Assembly (NCBI RefSeq): GCF_002218085.1 | Contig: NZ_BDUC01000034.1 | Location: forward strand, 1 to 17,040 | Source of the DNA: Tolypothrix sp. NIES-4075 | GTDB lineage: Bacteria > Cyanobacteriota > Cyanobacteriia > Cyanobacteriales > Nostocaceae | Reading direction: 5' to 3' | DNA length: 17,040 nt | Shown: piece after piece, positions 1 to 7,868 of the stretch | How positions within the stretch are numbered: the first letter of the stretch is position 1 | How the letters are laid out: each line of letters begins with the position of its first letter | Made by a program: the position numbers and the translations under genes | Notes under the pieces: model-generated | What the model saw: only the letters and a program-made list of their open reading frames with translations | What the model was told of the DNA's origin: nothing | The model's database searches: none

Positions 1-302
1 TTAATTAGGGTTGTCCCGGAGTGCTTTTTTTTACCTGTTGGCGGACTTGTGCATGCAACACGTCCCTCATCCTCTCAATTACGCCCTCTGCTCGCCACTG
101 AATGCAAGTGCCAAAATACTGTTGAGTAAGGCGGTAAATCCTTGGGTAAGTCACACCAATTACAACCATTCTTCAGTTGATACAACACCCCATCTAAGAT
201 TTCTCTCTTGCTCCATGTTGGGGGTTTAGTTGTTTTCTTTTTGGGTAACAGGGGTTCAATAATCTCCCACTCTTTATCTGTCAAACTGCTTGAATACGGC
301 AT
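1..302 (-). pseudogene. IS5-family transposase, N-terminal part, frameshifted and cut by the window edge
   Basis: Reading leftward from the ATG at 302, the product begins MPYSSSLTDKEWEIIEPLLP and continues through NGCNWCDLPKDLPPYSTVFWH. This is the characteristic N-terminal domain of IS5-family (IS1031/IS427-like) DDE transposases. Near 112-118 the frame breaks: the original frame runs into VASRGRN and a stop, while the shifted frame continues with the expected QWRAEGVIERMRDVLHAQV. A second shift or stop appears near base 8. The catalytic domain lies beyond the window edge. Two disruptions in the first 100 codons mean the gene is dead unless the base calls are wrong. No inverted repeat could be assigned. 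Family assignment is from recognised motifs only. Confidence 0.8.
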
Positions 303-374
303 TTGCCTTGATTATACTCTTTCTCCAAGATCCCAAATGGGTTCTATAAAAATGACGCTGAGATTTTGGAATAT

Positions 375-1163
375 GGTAGTAGTGCATAGTAATGATTTAA
401 CTTCGTAAACTAGCGTTATAGTGATGAACGAAATACCAGACTGCCCCAATGTGGTTGTCGAGTAATTTTGAGAACGACAATGTTTTACGTACTAAACGTG
501 AAACTCGTTGGCGTAAAGTATTGTTGAATCGTTCAATATAACTTGTCTTACCACTATCCTTACCGACTGCACTTCGGGCGTTTACTTGGTAATACTTGTA
601 CGCATACGCCTTCCAAAAGTCTGTGTAACAAACTGCACATTGTCGGTATATTGGTGGAAGCGATCGCCACAATTGTTTTGCTGATTGGCGCTTGGCGATC
701 GCCAATATATACCCCGACAATTTCTCGGAGTGTGCAATCAATTGCAAGCCAAATGAGCGTGTTTATTCGCTTTCGACCCCACATATGACCACATCTGATC
801 AAGAGTCACGGATTAGCGTACCAGGTTTTTTTGGGTAACCTCAACATGCTTTGGAGTTTGGTAATATTTCTGATTTACATAGTATTGTAGCCAACGTAAG
901 GATACGCCTACCACGCGCGCGATCGCTGCTAAAGATAAGCGTTCGAGCAAGAGTTTATCAATTAACTCACGTTTTGAGTGGTTAATCGGTTGTCGGGTTG
1001 GACTTTCGACAAATTGTCGTCCACATTTTTGACATTTGAACCGTTGTGTTCCGTAGTGAGTGCGTCCATTTTTGACAATGTTGTTCGAGTTGCATTTAGG
1101 GCAGTGCATAGCTCCAATATTGAACGTCACTTCTTGACTTTATCATTACTATGCATTACTACC
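375..1163 (-). mobile_element. IS1-family element with both inverted repeats and target duplication
   Basis: The ends are 22-base inverted repeats at 375-396 and 1142-1163 that match at 21 of 22 positions (outer bases GGTAGTA). They are flanked by an exact 8-base direct repeat TGGAATAT at 367-374 and 1164-1171, the size of duplication IS1 elements typically make. The 789-base interval contains a single transposase relic on the minus strand. The perfect flanking duplication shows that the element inserted whole and then decayed in place, rather than arriving as a fragment. Confidence 0.9.
397..1130 (-). pseudogene. IS1-family transposase, zinc-finger/HTH plus DDE domain, multiple frameshifts
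   Basis: The first segment (1130 down to about 813) encodes an InsA-like N-terminus with two CxxC pairs (CPKCNSNN, CQKCGRQF) and a helix-turn-helix (LSLAAIARVVGVSLRWLQYY). The reading then changes frame to give IWLAIDCTLREIVGVYIGDR and changes again to give LPPIYRQCAVCYTDFWKAY, KTSYIERFNNTLRQRVSRL and LVRKTLSFSKLLDNHIG, which is the InsB-like catalytic part of cyanobacterial IS1 transposases. At least two frame changes are needed, and a further compensating pair is suspected near 590-560. The fused InsA-InsB order matches single-ORF cyanobacterial IS1 members. No functional product is expected. Confidence 0.85.
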
Positions 1164-1316
1164 TGGAATATAACTACTCTGCAAATTTTATATCGTAACT
1201 AATTACCCGGACATGATATAAATAGGAGTTCTATATATCCTCTATGTTACTGTTACACAATGTCCGACGCATTTTACGTAGTTTTCCCCTGCATTAGGGT
1301 ATTTTTTACGGCAATT

Positions 1317-1583
1317 TTATATGCAGATACAATTATTACCCGGTATGGGTCTATAAATTAGTTCAGATACAAAAGCCTCAAAATCATCATTAATTTTAGC
1401 TTCATTGTTTGAATTGAAATCCATTGTTGGTGTTGTATCCTCATGAATAACCTTCAAAGATTTTTCTGGATATTCTTTTCTAGAAAACTCCAAATTTTCC
1501 AAAATTTGAATTGACTCTAAAAATACCTTTTTTTGTTCAAAAGTCAAGTTATTCAATTCTAAAATTAAATCATTTACATTCAT
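1317..1583 (-). CDS. small protein of unknown function (88 aa)
   Basis: I chose the ATG at 1583 rather than the upstream in-frame start at 1610 because a purine-rich GAAGGTG lies 6-7 bases before it. The N-terminal half (MNVNDLILELNNLTFEQKKV, then a helical FLESIQILENLEF) resembles the short N-terminal segments of cyanobacterial antitoxin-like proteins and some RiPP leader peptides. The middle is polar and probably disordered. The end is distinctive: an aromatic-acidic stretch (DDFEAFVSELIYR), then PIPGNNCICI with two cysteines at the extreme C-terminus. No toxin gene and no modification enzyme is adjacent. It has no signal peptide or membrane segment. Its A/T-rich composition differs from the transposase relics around it. 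Function unknown; it could be an orphan precursor peptide or an orphan antitoxin-like protein. Confidence 0.55.
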   Translation of the reverse strand: MNVNDLILELNNLTFEQKKVFLESIQILENLEFSRKEYPEKSLKVIHEDTTPTMDFNSNNEAKINDDFEAFVSELIYRPIPGNNCICI

Positions 1584-1639
1584 ATTTTCACCTTCAGTTG
1601 TTGTTAACAATAGAATTTTAATACTTTAGCCGCAAGCAA

Positions 1640-1782
1640 GTCTTACCTTTACTTTACTGCTCTCAAAATAGCCTTAATAAAATGAGCGTTTCGGATATCT
1701 GCACCGCTAAAATTTGCTCTCTCAAGGTTTTGACCTTTAAAGAAGCGCCCTCTAAATTTTGACCGGAGAAGTTCTTGGTCAT
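1640..1782 (-). pseudogene. pentapeptide-repeat protein, start fragment, frameshifted
   Basis: From an ATG at 1782 the minus strand reads MTKNFSGQNLEGASLK. After loss of one A it continues KGQNLERANFSGADIRNA and HFIKAILRA. These are A(D/N)LxX pentapeptide repeats of the type found at the start of many cyanobacterial repeat proteins. After about 1650 the sequence decays and meets stops in all plausible frames. Membrane or C-terminal parts that usually follow are absent. No convincing ribosome binding site is present. Confidence 0.6.
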
Positions 1783-1895
1783 AGTTAAGTATGTTACGCA
1801 AGTTTACCCTGGATACAGTCCTACCATGAAAGTTTCCGGAATTTCACTTTTCTATAAAAATTTTCCTTTTTTAGCGGTGCTTTTTCACCATCGCT

Positions 1896-2093
1896 TTACT
1901 TTAGTTGACCTGTTTCAACCTCATATTCCTGCTTCAATACACTTAACAGCTTTTCTTCAAGGGGTGTTAAATACGGGTGTTTAACCTGACCGATGTGTTG
2001 TAAAATGTTCGTCGCCGCCTCTTCCAATTAGCCACTGTTACGCAGTTTGGCGTTTGCGATCGCACTTTCATAAACGCCTGGGGGTGTGTGCTG
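1896..2093 (-). pseudogene. relic of an unidentified gene (C-terminal end)
   Basis: The minus strand reads QHTPPGVYESAIANAK, one in-frame stop, then LEEAATNILQHIGQVKHPYL and an amphipathic helical end (LEEKLLSVLKQEYEVETGQ) before a TAA at 1896. The composition looks like real protein, and only one stop interrupts about 65 codons, so I read it as a recently broken gene tail. I do not recognise the family. The frame is closed upstream by a stop just beyond 2093. Confidence 0.35.
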
Positions 2094-2373
2094 TTAATTA
2101 TGAGCGCCCTTGGAATTACAGAAAAGTATACCGATAAACTTACTCAAGGAAGCGATCGCTTAACTAAACTCCAGTTGCAACGTCTGAAGTATTCCACCCT
2201 GACCCCCTTGTGCGAGATAATGGTGACGGTGTTGAAAAGAGTTAGAGAAGATACCGTTGGCAACTTTTCATTCTCTTGATGATAAGCCCCATTAATTAGT
2301 TTTCAGTGAGGGCAGCATCAGGCTTTTTAACTTTTGTAGTTCATTTGCCAACATGAAAAGAGCTGCTTCAACC
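2094..2373. other. intergenic stretch with one doubtful short reading frame
   Basis: The only notable open frame is on the plus strand at 2100-2279 (59 codons from MSALGITEKYTDKLTQGSDR). It has no good ribosome binding site and no recognisable family. The stretch includes a HIP1 site. I see no RNA gene or terminator here. Confidence 0.3.
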
Positions 2374-2835
2374 CTAAGTTATTCTTTCGCCAACGGGCTT
2401 AGAGGTTTTTGGTAGCTGGTGAACCCAATTCTCTTGACATGCCGGTTTCATTAGCAATAAACTGCCATGTTCGAGCCAAAAATCGGTTATGCTTCCGCCC
2501 TTGCTTGGACGCATCTGGAATTTACGCAATGCTCCCAGACTAACGGAAGCGATCGCCGGCGAATTTCCCATACTCGGTTCATTATCGTTGTGCCAGCCAA
2601 CAGAATCCCGACCATCGCGGTAACGGTTACAGAGTACGATGTTGAATTGATAACCAGTCTGTAACTCAAGGCGCGATCGCACGAGTTGTAATTCTGCTGT
2701 CCAGGGCAGCGGTTCAAGTAACACCGAATTTGAGTAAAGATAATTACAGCCTTCGTCACCATACATGCATTCAAAACGGGGTACTGGCATAGTTTTGCCC
2801 ATAAGTTTGATGTTGTTTTGCTGCCAGTCGAGGTT
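2374..2835 (-). pseudogene. AlkB-like 2-oxoglutarate/Fe(II) dioxygenase, truncated at both ends
   Basis: AlkB-family enzymes repair N-alkylated bases by oxidative demethylation. The frame gives LDWQQNNIKLMGKTMPVPR, a YGDEG region, NIVLCNRYRDGRDSVGWHND (the HxD iron ligands), SVSLGALRKFQMR, GSLLLMKPACQENWVHQLPK (the distal His ligand) and KPVGERIT, then a stop at 2374. Family members continue GERINLTFR, so the last 2-oxoglutarate-binding arginine is lost; a small indel at the end of the gene would explain this. Upstream, the coding similarity runs into the IS630 end at 2836, and the normal N-terminal 60-odd residues are missing. An ATG at 2802 could still start a 142-residue product. All iron ligands remain, but the protein is probably inactive. 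Confidence 0.75.
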
Positions 2836-2837
2836 TA

Positions 2838-3867
2838 CAGCGGTTTTCAGTTGAGTAGACTACAAAATTTAGTAAACTAGAGAAGCCGTATAAATACTCA
2901 TGCAAATGCCTGCCCCTTACTCAAGTGATCTACGTCAACGTGTTATTGATGCTTATAAAGGTAAAGAAGGGTCGTTTCGACAACTTGCCGACCGCTTTAA
3001 GGTAAGCTTATCGTTCGTTCAACGGTTAATAAATCGCTATCAAAAAACAGGACTTGTAGCTCCAAAGCCTCATGGAGGTGGAGCAGCAGCTAAATTAACA
3101 GTTGAAGATTTACCAATCGTGCAACAGTTGGTGAATGAACAACCAGATGCCTTACTGTCCGAATTATGCGATCGCTTGGTAGAACGAAGTGCATTAAAAA
3201 TCAGTGTTCCGACGATGCACCGTGCAGTTCATCGCTTAGGACTAACCACTAAAAAAAACCCTATATGCCAGTGAGCAAGAAAGTTCACGGATCTTTGAGA
3301 TGCGTTTTGAGTATCGGGATTGGGTGTTGGGCATTGACCCTCACAATTTGGTGTTTGTGGATGAGTCCGGCTTAAAATTGGGAATGACACGTCTGTATGG
3401 ACGCGCTTCAAGTGGCGAAAGGTTGTATGACTCAACACAACGGAATCAAGGAAAAAATATATCGTTGATTGGGGCGTTAAGTTTGGACGGGCTGATTGCC
3501 ACTATGAGTATCCCTGGCAGTGTTAACACGCTCTGTCTTTGCGACTTATATCAGGGAGGTTTTAGCGCCGCAGTTGTGGGTGGGAGCAATAGTAGTAATG
3601 GATAATTTATCACTACATCATGCTCAAGTGGTTCGAGATCTGATTGAGGCGGTCGGCGCTAAAGTGGTCTTTTTACCACCTTATTCCCCAGATCTATCTC
3701 CAATTGAATTGTGTTGGTCAAAATTAAAACAGTGCCTGCGTCCTGCCAAAGCCCAAACAACGGAGACACTTAACCAAGTTTTAACACAAATTGTGACTGA
3801 GCGGATATCGTCTGACGATGCTTGGGGATGGTTCGCTCACTGTGGTCTATCCATATGAAAACCGCTG
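2838..3867 (+). mobile_element. IS630-family element, copy 1
   Basis: The ends carry inverted repeats: CAGCGGTTTTCA at 2838-2849 and its complement at 3856-3867, with weaker similarity extending about 14 bases further inward. Both are bordered by the TA dinucleotide (2836-2837 and 3868-3869), the target that IS630/Tc1-type elements duplicate. The 1030-base length is normal. It sits between the broken end of the AlkB-like gene and an ISAzo13-type fragment. Confidence 0.88.
2900..3858 (+). pseudogene. IS630-family DDE transposase in three frames
   Basis: The first frame (2900-3274) encodes the Tc1-like double helix-turn-helix (MQMPAPYSSDLRQRVIDAYK; VSLSFVQRLINRYQKTGLV). It ends just after an A8 tract at 3251-3258. 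Removing one A joins it to the second frame (KTLYASEQES to NLVFVDESGLKLG, first catalytic Asp). Near 3530 a second +1 change, without a slippery tract, gives SVFATYIREVLAPQLW, VVMDNLSLHHAQVV (second Asp) and PPYSPDLSPIELCWSKLK (Glu). All three catalytic residues are thus encoded. The A8 tract could be a programmed slippage site, but the second break argues that the gene is inactive. Confidence 0.85.
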
Positions 3868-3869
3868 TA

Positions 3870-4230
3870 AAAGGTGAGGGGATAGAGGTAAGTGTCACAG
3901 TAGTAGACCAACTGTTGGAGAAATACAATTACCGCAAACGCAAAGCCCAGAAACGTTTGATAACAGGTGAACATCGACAACGCAATGAAAAGTTTGAAAA
4001 CATTGAACAATTGAAAGTTTCTTATCAACAAGCAGGCAATCCGGTTTTGAGCATGGATACTAAAAAAATAACTAATCGGACAGTTGTATCGAGAAGGACG
4101 GATGTATACTACAGAAGAAATTCAGGTCTTCGACAGGACTTGGAAATCTTTGGCTGTTGGAGTTGCATTCATGCAACAAAGCCCTCTTCCAACAGTTTTA
4201 GAACACCACCGTCTCATTATTCCAACTTAA
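3870..4230 (+). pseudogene. ISAzo13-type transposase fragment
   Basis: Immediately after the IS630 right end the frame reads KGEGIEVSVTVVDQLLEKYN, KRKAQKRLITGEHRQRNEKF, ENIEQLKVSYQQAGNPVLSM and DTKK, the middle of ISAzo13-family ('Rhodopirellula-type') transposases. After the run of As near 4063 the frame changes and continues LIGQLYREGRMYTTEEIQVF. The similarity then fades, and the frame ends in IPT and a stop at 4230, inside the duplicated segment described next. Both ends of the transposase are missing. Confidence 0.65.
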
Positions 4231-4275
4231 GTTGAAATAAATCTGAACTTAAGTACAGTTGAAGCTGAGTACTTC

Positions 4276-4299
4276 AGATCGCTCATCGGCGATCTTTTT
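4276..4299 (+). terminator. terminator-like hairpin, copy A
   Basis: AGATCGC and GCGATCT form a 7-bp stem with a 6-base loop, followed by four more Ts. It is conserved exactly in copy B at 7079-7102. It lies about 45 bases after the IPT stop codon, as expected for an intrinsic terminator of an upstream gene; it could also be a leader attenuator. Confidence 0.55.
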
Positions 4300-4330
4300 G
4301 CTACTTAAAATATAAACTCTGAATTGATGA

Positions 4331-4343
4331 CAGCTTCAAGCTG
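4331..4343. promoter_or_regulatory. palindrome CAGCTTnAAGCTG upstream of a TTGACA box (copy A)
   Basis: This 13-base perfect palindrome precedes TTGACA (4380-4385) and is also present at 7134-7146. Conservation of the palindrome in both copies makes it a candidate operator. In this copy the region after the -35 box differs from copy B and instead forms a hairpin (TTCACAG 4395-4401 with CTGTGAA 4408-4414). Confidence 0.35.
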
Positions 4344-4442
4344 ACTCCATATATTAAGTTATATAGATATTAGTCAGGATTGACAAAAATAAATTTCACA
4401 GTGCCACCTGTGAAGTGAATGCTTTTTTCGTCGAGGTTTAGA

Positions 4443-4583
4443 ATGAGTGACAATACTTTTGCCCAAGCAACTGGCGATACGCAAAAGCTAAAGCCTCCGG
4501 CTTATCGCAATCAATTAGTTGTACTACCATCCCAGCGAGATCATCGACAAGGATCGCCCAATGCCAAAGTTGTGCTGCTTTGA
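4443..4583 (+). pseudogene. DsbA-like protein, truncated copy (46 codons)
   Basis: The frame begins MSDNTFAQATGDTQKLKPPA and ends ...GSPNAKVVLL followed by TGA. It matches the start of the full DsbA-like gene at 7246 closely, but stops a few residues before the CxxC active site, so it cannot act as a thiol oxidoreductase. The GAGG ribosome binding site is preserved. After the stop the sequence has no further similarity to the full gene, so this is a truncated duplicate rather than a point-mutated one. Confidence 0.8.
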
Positions 4584-4650
4584 TAACACTACCTTCATGC
4601 TTTCATACTATTTCACAAAAACTCCGATATAAATACAGAGGGTTCTATAG

Positions 4651-5490
4651 ATGAATACATTTCAAATAAAAACTACCAAAGGAAATAACAAGCCAGCTAT
4701 ATCGTCAGGAATAGATCCTTACATATGGCTTGTAGAAAAAATTGAACCCACCCGTACCGATCTTCTAAATCACCCAGTTTACAAACAATTGGGAGATATA
4801 GCATCTTTGCGGATATTTATGGAATCCCACATATTTGCTATTTGGGATTTTATGTCACTGATTAAAACTCTTCAACACCGAGTCACTTGCTTAGATGTGC
4901 CGTGGCTTCCACCGACAGATATTAATTCAGCAAGAATGGTTAACGAGATTGTTCTAGCTGAAGAGACTGATGAAGTTACCCCAGAGTGTTACACAAGTCA
5001 TTTTGATCTTTATCTAACTGCTATGTCAGAGATTGGGGCTGATAGCAGTTCAATCCGACAGTTTATTTACTCTCTTCAACAAGGTTTTTCTGCTGAGGAA
5101 GCTCTAGCCCCTCTTTCCATACCCGAATCGACAAAAACCTTTGTACTTTCCACCTTAACCACTGTCAGCAAGTCAACCCATGAAATTGCGGCGGCTTTTT
5201 TACTAGGTCGAGAGGACATCGTACCTGCTATGTTTAGGCAAATCCTTGGCAGTTTAGAAAGTTCTCATGTATTCACCTGCAATTCCTTGCAACTTTACCT
5301 CGACCGACACACTTTTCTTGATGAGGATCAGCATGTCCCAATGGGGCAAAAACTCTTAAAAAATCTTTGTGGTAATGACCCTTTGAAGTGGGAACAAGCT
5401 TTACATTCTGCTCACAGCGCTCTCAAAGTACGCTATTCCCTATGGGATGGCATAGCGCAGTCGATTCAGGAAAACAGAGAGAATCCATAA
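4651..5490 (+). CDS. DUF3050 protein, heme-oxygenase-like fold (279 aa)
   Basis: The sequence HPVYKQLGDIASLRIFMESH (41-60) followed by FAIWDFMSLIKTLQ is typical of DUF3050 proteins, which adopt the helical heme-oxygenase-like fold that also houses non-heme di-iron oxidases. Possible metal-ligand residues visible are E58/H60 in the first helix, E99, E104 and E105, H117, H177/E178 and the RHTFLDEDQH segment (219-228). Substrate and reaction are unknown, and I cannot tell heme, di-iron or no cofactor from sequence. Length is normal and the frame is intact. An AGAGGG ribosome binding site lies 8 bases before the ATG. It follows the truncated DsbA-like copy and is followed 15 bases later by an IS630 element, so it is probably transcribed alone. 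No signal peptide. Confidence 0.8.
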   Translation: MNTFQIKTTKGNNKPAISSGIDPYIWLVEKIEPTRTDLLNHPVYKQLGDIASLRIFMESHIFAIWDFMSLIKTLQHRVTCLDVPWLPPTDINSARMVNEIVLAEETDEVTPECYTSHFDLYLTAMSEIGADSSSIRQFIYSLQQGFSAEEALAPLSIPESTKTFVLSTLTTVSKSTHEIAAAFLLGREDIVPAMFRQILGSLESSHVFTCNSLQLYLDRHTFLDEDQHVPMGQKLLKNLCGNDPLKWEQALHSAHSALKVRYSLWDGIAQSIQENRENP

Positions 5491-5505
5491 GTTTAGTAGA
5501 GCCTA

Positions 5506-6718
5506 GTAGTCCACCAAGCAAACTTTGCTGGGTCAGGTCGTCGGGTATAAGCGCTCCATCTTTTGGCGTGCATCCGTGGTTTGAAAGCGCCAATTGACAC
5601 TTGCTCGCTTATGATTGCGTTGTTGCTCCCAGGCTGCGATTTCTGATTTTAATAATTGGCGATCGCCAATCCGTCTCTCTAAACATTGACGAGATAAAAC
5701 GGACAATTCAATCTCCACCTGGTTAAGCCAACTGGCATGTTTTGGGGTGTAGTGAAACTCGCGCTTTTTGAACAATTCTACGCGCTTCTTGCGGCTCAAA
5801 AACTTCATACAATGCGGCTGGATTATGGATGTTTAGGTTATCAACGACCAAACGAATAACGTCAGCCTCCCGGCAATAAATATCTACTAAATCCTTCATT
5901 TGCTTTGCAAAATCTACCTTTGTGCGCTGCTCTGTAACTTCAATATGTCGCCATCCAGCTAATGGTTGAAAATACGCAAATAAATTAACACTGCCGTTAC
6001 GCTTATACTCGCAATCATAACGCTCTGGTTGGTCGGGTTCAGGAGGCAACGGTTGCCTAACCTCTTCTACGAGTTGATATGGACTCTCATCAAAACAAAC
6101 TACCGGACGTTTTGCATCGTAGGGCTCATTGTATAAATCCAACAAATCTTCCATTCTGAGAACATACTCTGCATTCACTTCTGGAATACACCACTGCTCT
6201 TTAAGCCACGGCTTAACTTCGTTTTTTTTAAAGTTTGGCGCACTGTTTCATCTGAAATCGAATCCACCATATTGATACTGATCAAGCGATCTGCCAACAG
6301 TTGCATTGTCCAGCGTACTCTTCCTTCGGGTGGTTCTGAACAGGCTGTAGCAATCAGGAAGGCTTCTTGTCTTCCGTCAAGCTTACAGGGTTTAGGTGGA
6401 TGAGGGCGATCGCTTAAGATCAAGTCTAAACCCCCAAATACAAATTCTTCCCGAGTACGCTCGACAGTAGAAACGTGGACTCGTAAAGCTTCTGCAATAG
6501 TTTTATCAGTTTTACCCTCATTCGCCATCAACAAAATATGAACACGGGTAATAATTCGCGCTTTACGTTTACCTGTTTTAATCACTGTTCGCAGTTGAGA
6601 AACCTCATCTTCACTCAAGTTTACTATGTATTTCTTTGCCATGCTACCCCCCCAAAGCTGTCTTGAGCTAGCTTACCAATTATCGCTATCACCCAGCAAA
6701 GTTGCTCTGGTGGACTAC
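5506..6718 (-). mobile_element. IS630-family element, copy 2
   Basis: The left end (GTAGTCCACCAAGCAAACTT from 5506) and the inverted right end (GTAGTCCACCAGAGCAACTT read leftward from 6718) match over about 30 bases with few differences. Each is bordered by TA (5504-5505 and 6719-6720). The 1213-base element carries one transposase on the minus strand. It is unrelated in its ends to the copy at 2838 and belongs to a different IS630 subgroup. Confidence 0.88.
5533..6642 (-). pseudogene. IS630-family DDE transposase in three frames
   Basis: The first segment from the ATG at 6642 (MAKKYIVNLSEDEVSQLRTV) carries the helix-turn-helix region (KTDKTIAEALRVHVSTVERT). At the A8 tract (6229-6222 on the minus strand) a -1 shift joins it to KKNEVKPWLKEQWCIPEVNA and then VVCFDESPYQLVEE (first Asp) and VIRLVVDNLNIHNPAALYEV (second Asp). 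Near 5765 a further frame change gives EFHYTPKHASWLNQVEIELS, with the Glu of WLNQVEIE. The A8 site has the A-AAA-AAA form expected of programmed -1 frameshifting or polymerase slippage. The second change has no such tract and probably kills the gene. Confidence 0.85.
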
Positions 6719-6720
6719 TA

Positions 6721-7018
6721 GCAGCAAGATTTTAAATTCATGCGATGTCTGACGACAAGCCGCTGCGCGTCTACGCGAAACATGGCAAGCTTTGAGCTTT
6801 ATGGCTAAACAGATCATTAAACCTTTTACACCACTTTTCAAAGCAGGGTGGCATGGCTGTGGGGGTTGTCTCTTTCATTGGGAAACTACTTTAACGTGAA
6901 AGCTATGCTAATCAAGCATTATACCCTGTTTCTGTCTTCTTTTTTGTCTAGGTTCCCTACTGTTTTTGACCAAGAACTTGCTGCTGTGTACGACAAGCGG
7001 CTAGCTAAATTCGCTCCC
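6721..7018. other. intergenic stretch between IS630 copy 2 and the DsbA-like gene region
   Basis: No gene is supported. A plus-strand open frame of 61 codons ends at 7033 (tail VFDQELAAVYDKRLAKFAPF then IPT). Its last 25 codons may be the end of a lost gene, because copy A of the duplication also ends in IPT plus stop. The remainder is low in coding character. No RNA gene seen. Confidence 0.4.
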
Positions 7019-7245
7019 TTTATTCCAACCTAAGTTGGAATAGATCTGAACTTAAGTACAGTTGAAGTTGAGTACTTCAGATCGCTCATCGGCGATCTTT
7101 TTGTCACTTAAAATATGGACTTGGAATTGATGACAGCTTGAAGCTGACTCGATATCTTAGGTTATATAGATGTTAGTCAGGATTGACAAAAAGAAATTTC
7201 ACAGTGCTAAGAGTAGGGTGAATGCTTTTTTCGTCGAGGTTTAGA
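7019..7245 (+). promoter_or_regulatory. regulatory region of the DsbA-like gene (copy B)
   Basis: From left to right: palindrome TTCCAAC-CTAA-GTTGGAA (7023-7040) overlapping a stop codon; terminator-like hairpin AGATCGC/GCGATCT plus Ts (7079-7102); palindrome CAGCTTGAAGCTG (7134-7146); TTGACA (7183-7188) with a weak TGCTAAGAG about 17 bases later; and a GAGG ribosome binding site before the ATG at 7246. All but the -10 region are conserved in copy A at 4217-4442. Confidence 0.5.
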
Positions 7246-7854
7246 ATGAGTGACAATATTTCTGCCCAAGCAACTGGCGATACGCAAAAGCTAAAGCCTC
7301 CGGCTTATCGCAATCAATTAGCTGTACTACCATCCCAGCGAGATCGGCAACAAGGATCGCCCAATGCTAAAGTTGTGCTGGTTGAGTATGGGGATTATCA
7401 ATGTCCTCAATGTGGAGAACTTCATACCTTAATTCAGACAGTGCAAGAACGGCTTAACACATCCGAGCAAAACGATCTCTGCTTTGTGTACAGGCATTTT
7501 CCTCAGCCTCAAATTCATCCTCAAGCTCAAAAGGCAGCAGCGGCAGCAGAAGCAGCGGCAGCACAGGGACAATTCTGGCAGATGCATGACATTTTGTTCG
7601 CCCATCAGCAAGAGCTGGGGGATGGCTATCTGGCGGAGTATGCTGACAATTTAGGGCTTGATGTCACTCAGTTTGTTCGAGATCTGTATAAACAAGTGCA
7701 TGTTGCTCGCATCAATGAAGATATCGAAACTGGATTACAAAGTGGAGTAACGGCTGCCCCAGCCCTGTTTCTCAATGGAATTCAGTATTCCGGAGGCTGG
7801 AACATCGAGCAATTGAAGGCAGCTATTGTCGCTGCAAGATGCGGCTGTAAGTGA
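7246..7854 (+). CDS. DsbA-like thioredoxin-fold protein (202 aa)
   Basis: The product has a thioredoxin-like DsbA fold: strand VVLVEYGDYQCPQC with active site C53-P-Q-C56, a helical insertion (about 92-165), and the cis-proline loop VTAAPALFLNG (P172). It should form, reduce or isomerise disulfides, or serve a related redox role. I start it at 7246 (MSDN) rather than the in-frame ATG 24 bases upstream, because GAGG is correctly placed for 7246. No signal peptide or lipobox is visible, so a cytoplasmic location is likely, unlike classical DsbA. The first 45 residues before the fold are polar and probably extended. It is 155 bases upstream of the GH18-like gene. An extra CGC near the C-terminus (C199, C201) is unusual. 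Confidence 0.85.
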   Translation: MSDNISAQATGDTQKLKPPAYRNQLAVLPSQRDRQQGSPNAKVVLVEYGDYQCPQCGELHTLIQTVQERLNTSEQNDLCFVYRHFPQPQIHPQAQKAAAAAEAAAAQGQFWQMHDILFAHQQELGDGYLAEYADNLGLDVTQFVRDLYKQVHVARINEDIETGLQSGVTAAPALFLNGIQYSGGWNIEQLKAAIVAARCGCK

Positions 7855-7868
7855 CCAAGGAAACAATT

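Larger units (their letters stand above)
4217..4583 (+). repeat. diverged direct copy of 7019-7385
   Basis: This stretch matches 7019 onward at roughly nine in ten positions without large gaps. It covers the last three codons and stop (IPT) of an upstream frame, a short palindrome, a terminator-like hairpin, a promoter-like region and the first 46 codons of a DsbA-like gene. Similarity ends at the premature stop at 4583. The left edge coincides with unrelated upstream sequence in the two places. Confidence 0.85.

Noticed and set aside
1208..1266. CGGACAT / ATGTCCG inverted repeat flanking 45 bases
   Set aside because: Only 7 bases long and with no gene or terminator context; too weak to call.
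1775..1984. Plus-strand frame of 69 codons
   Set aside because: It overlaps two minus-strand gene relics, has no ribosome binding site and a biased hydrophobic composition.
6848..7033. Plus-strand frame of 61 codons before the DsbA-like gene
   Set aside because: No ribosome binding site and no family. At most its last 25 codons may be a gene tail, so it is described as intergenic.
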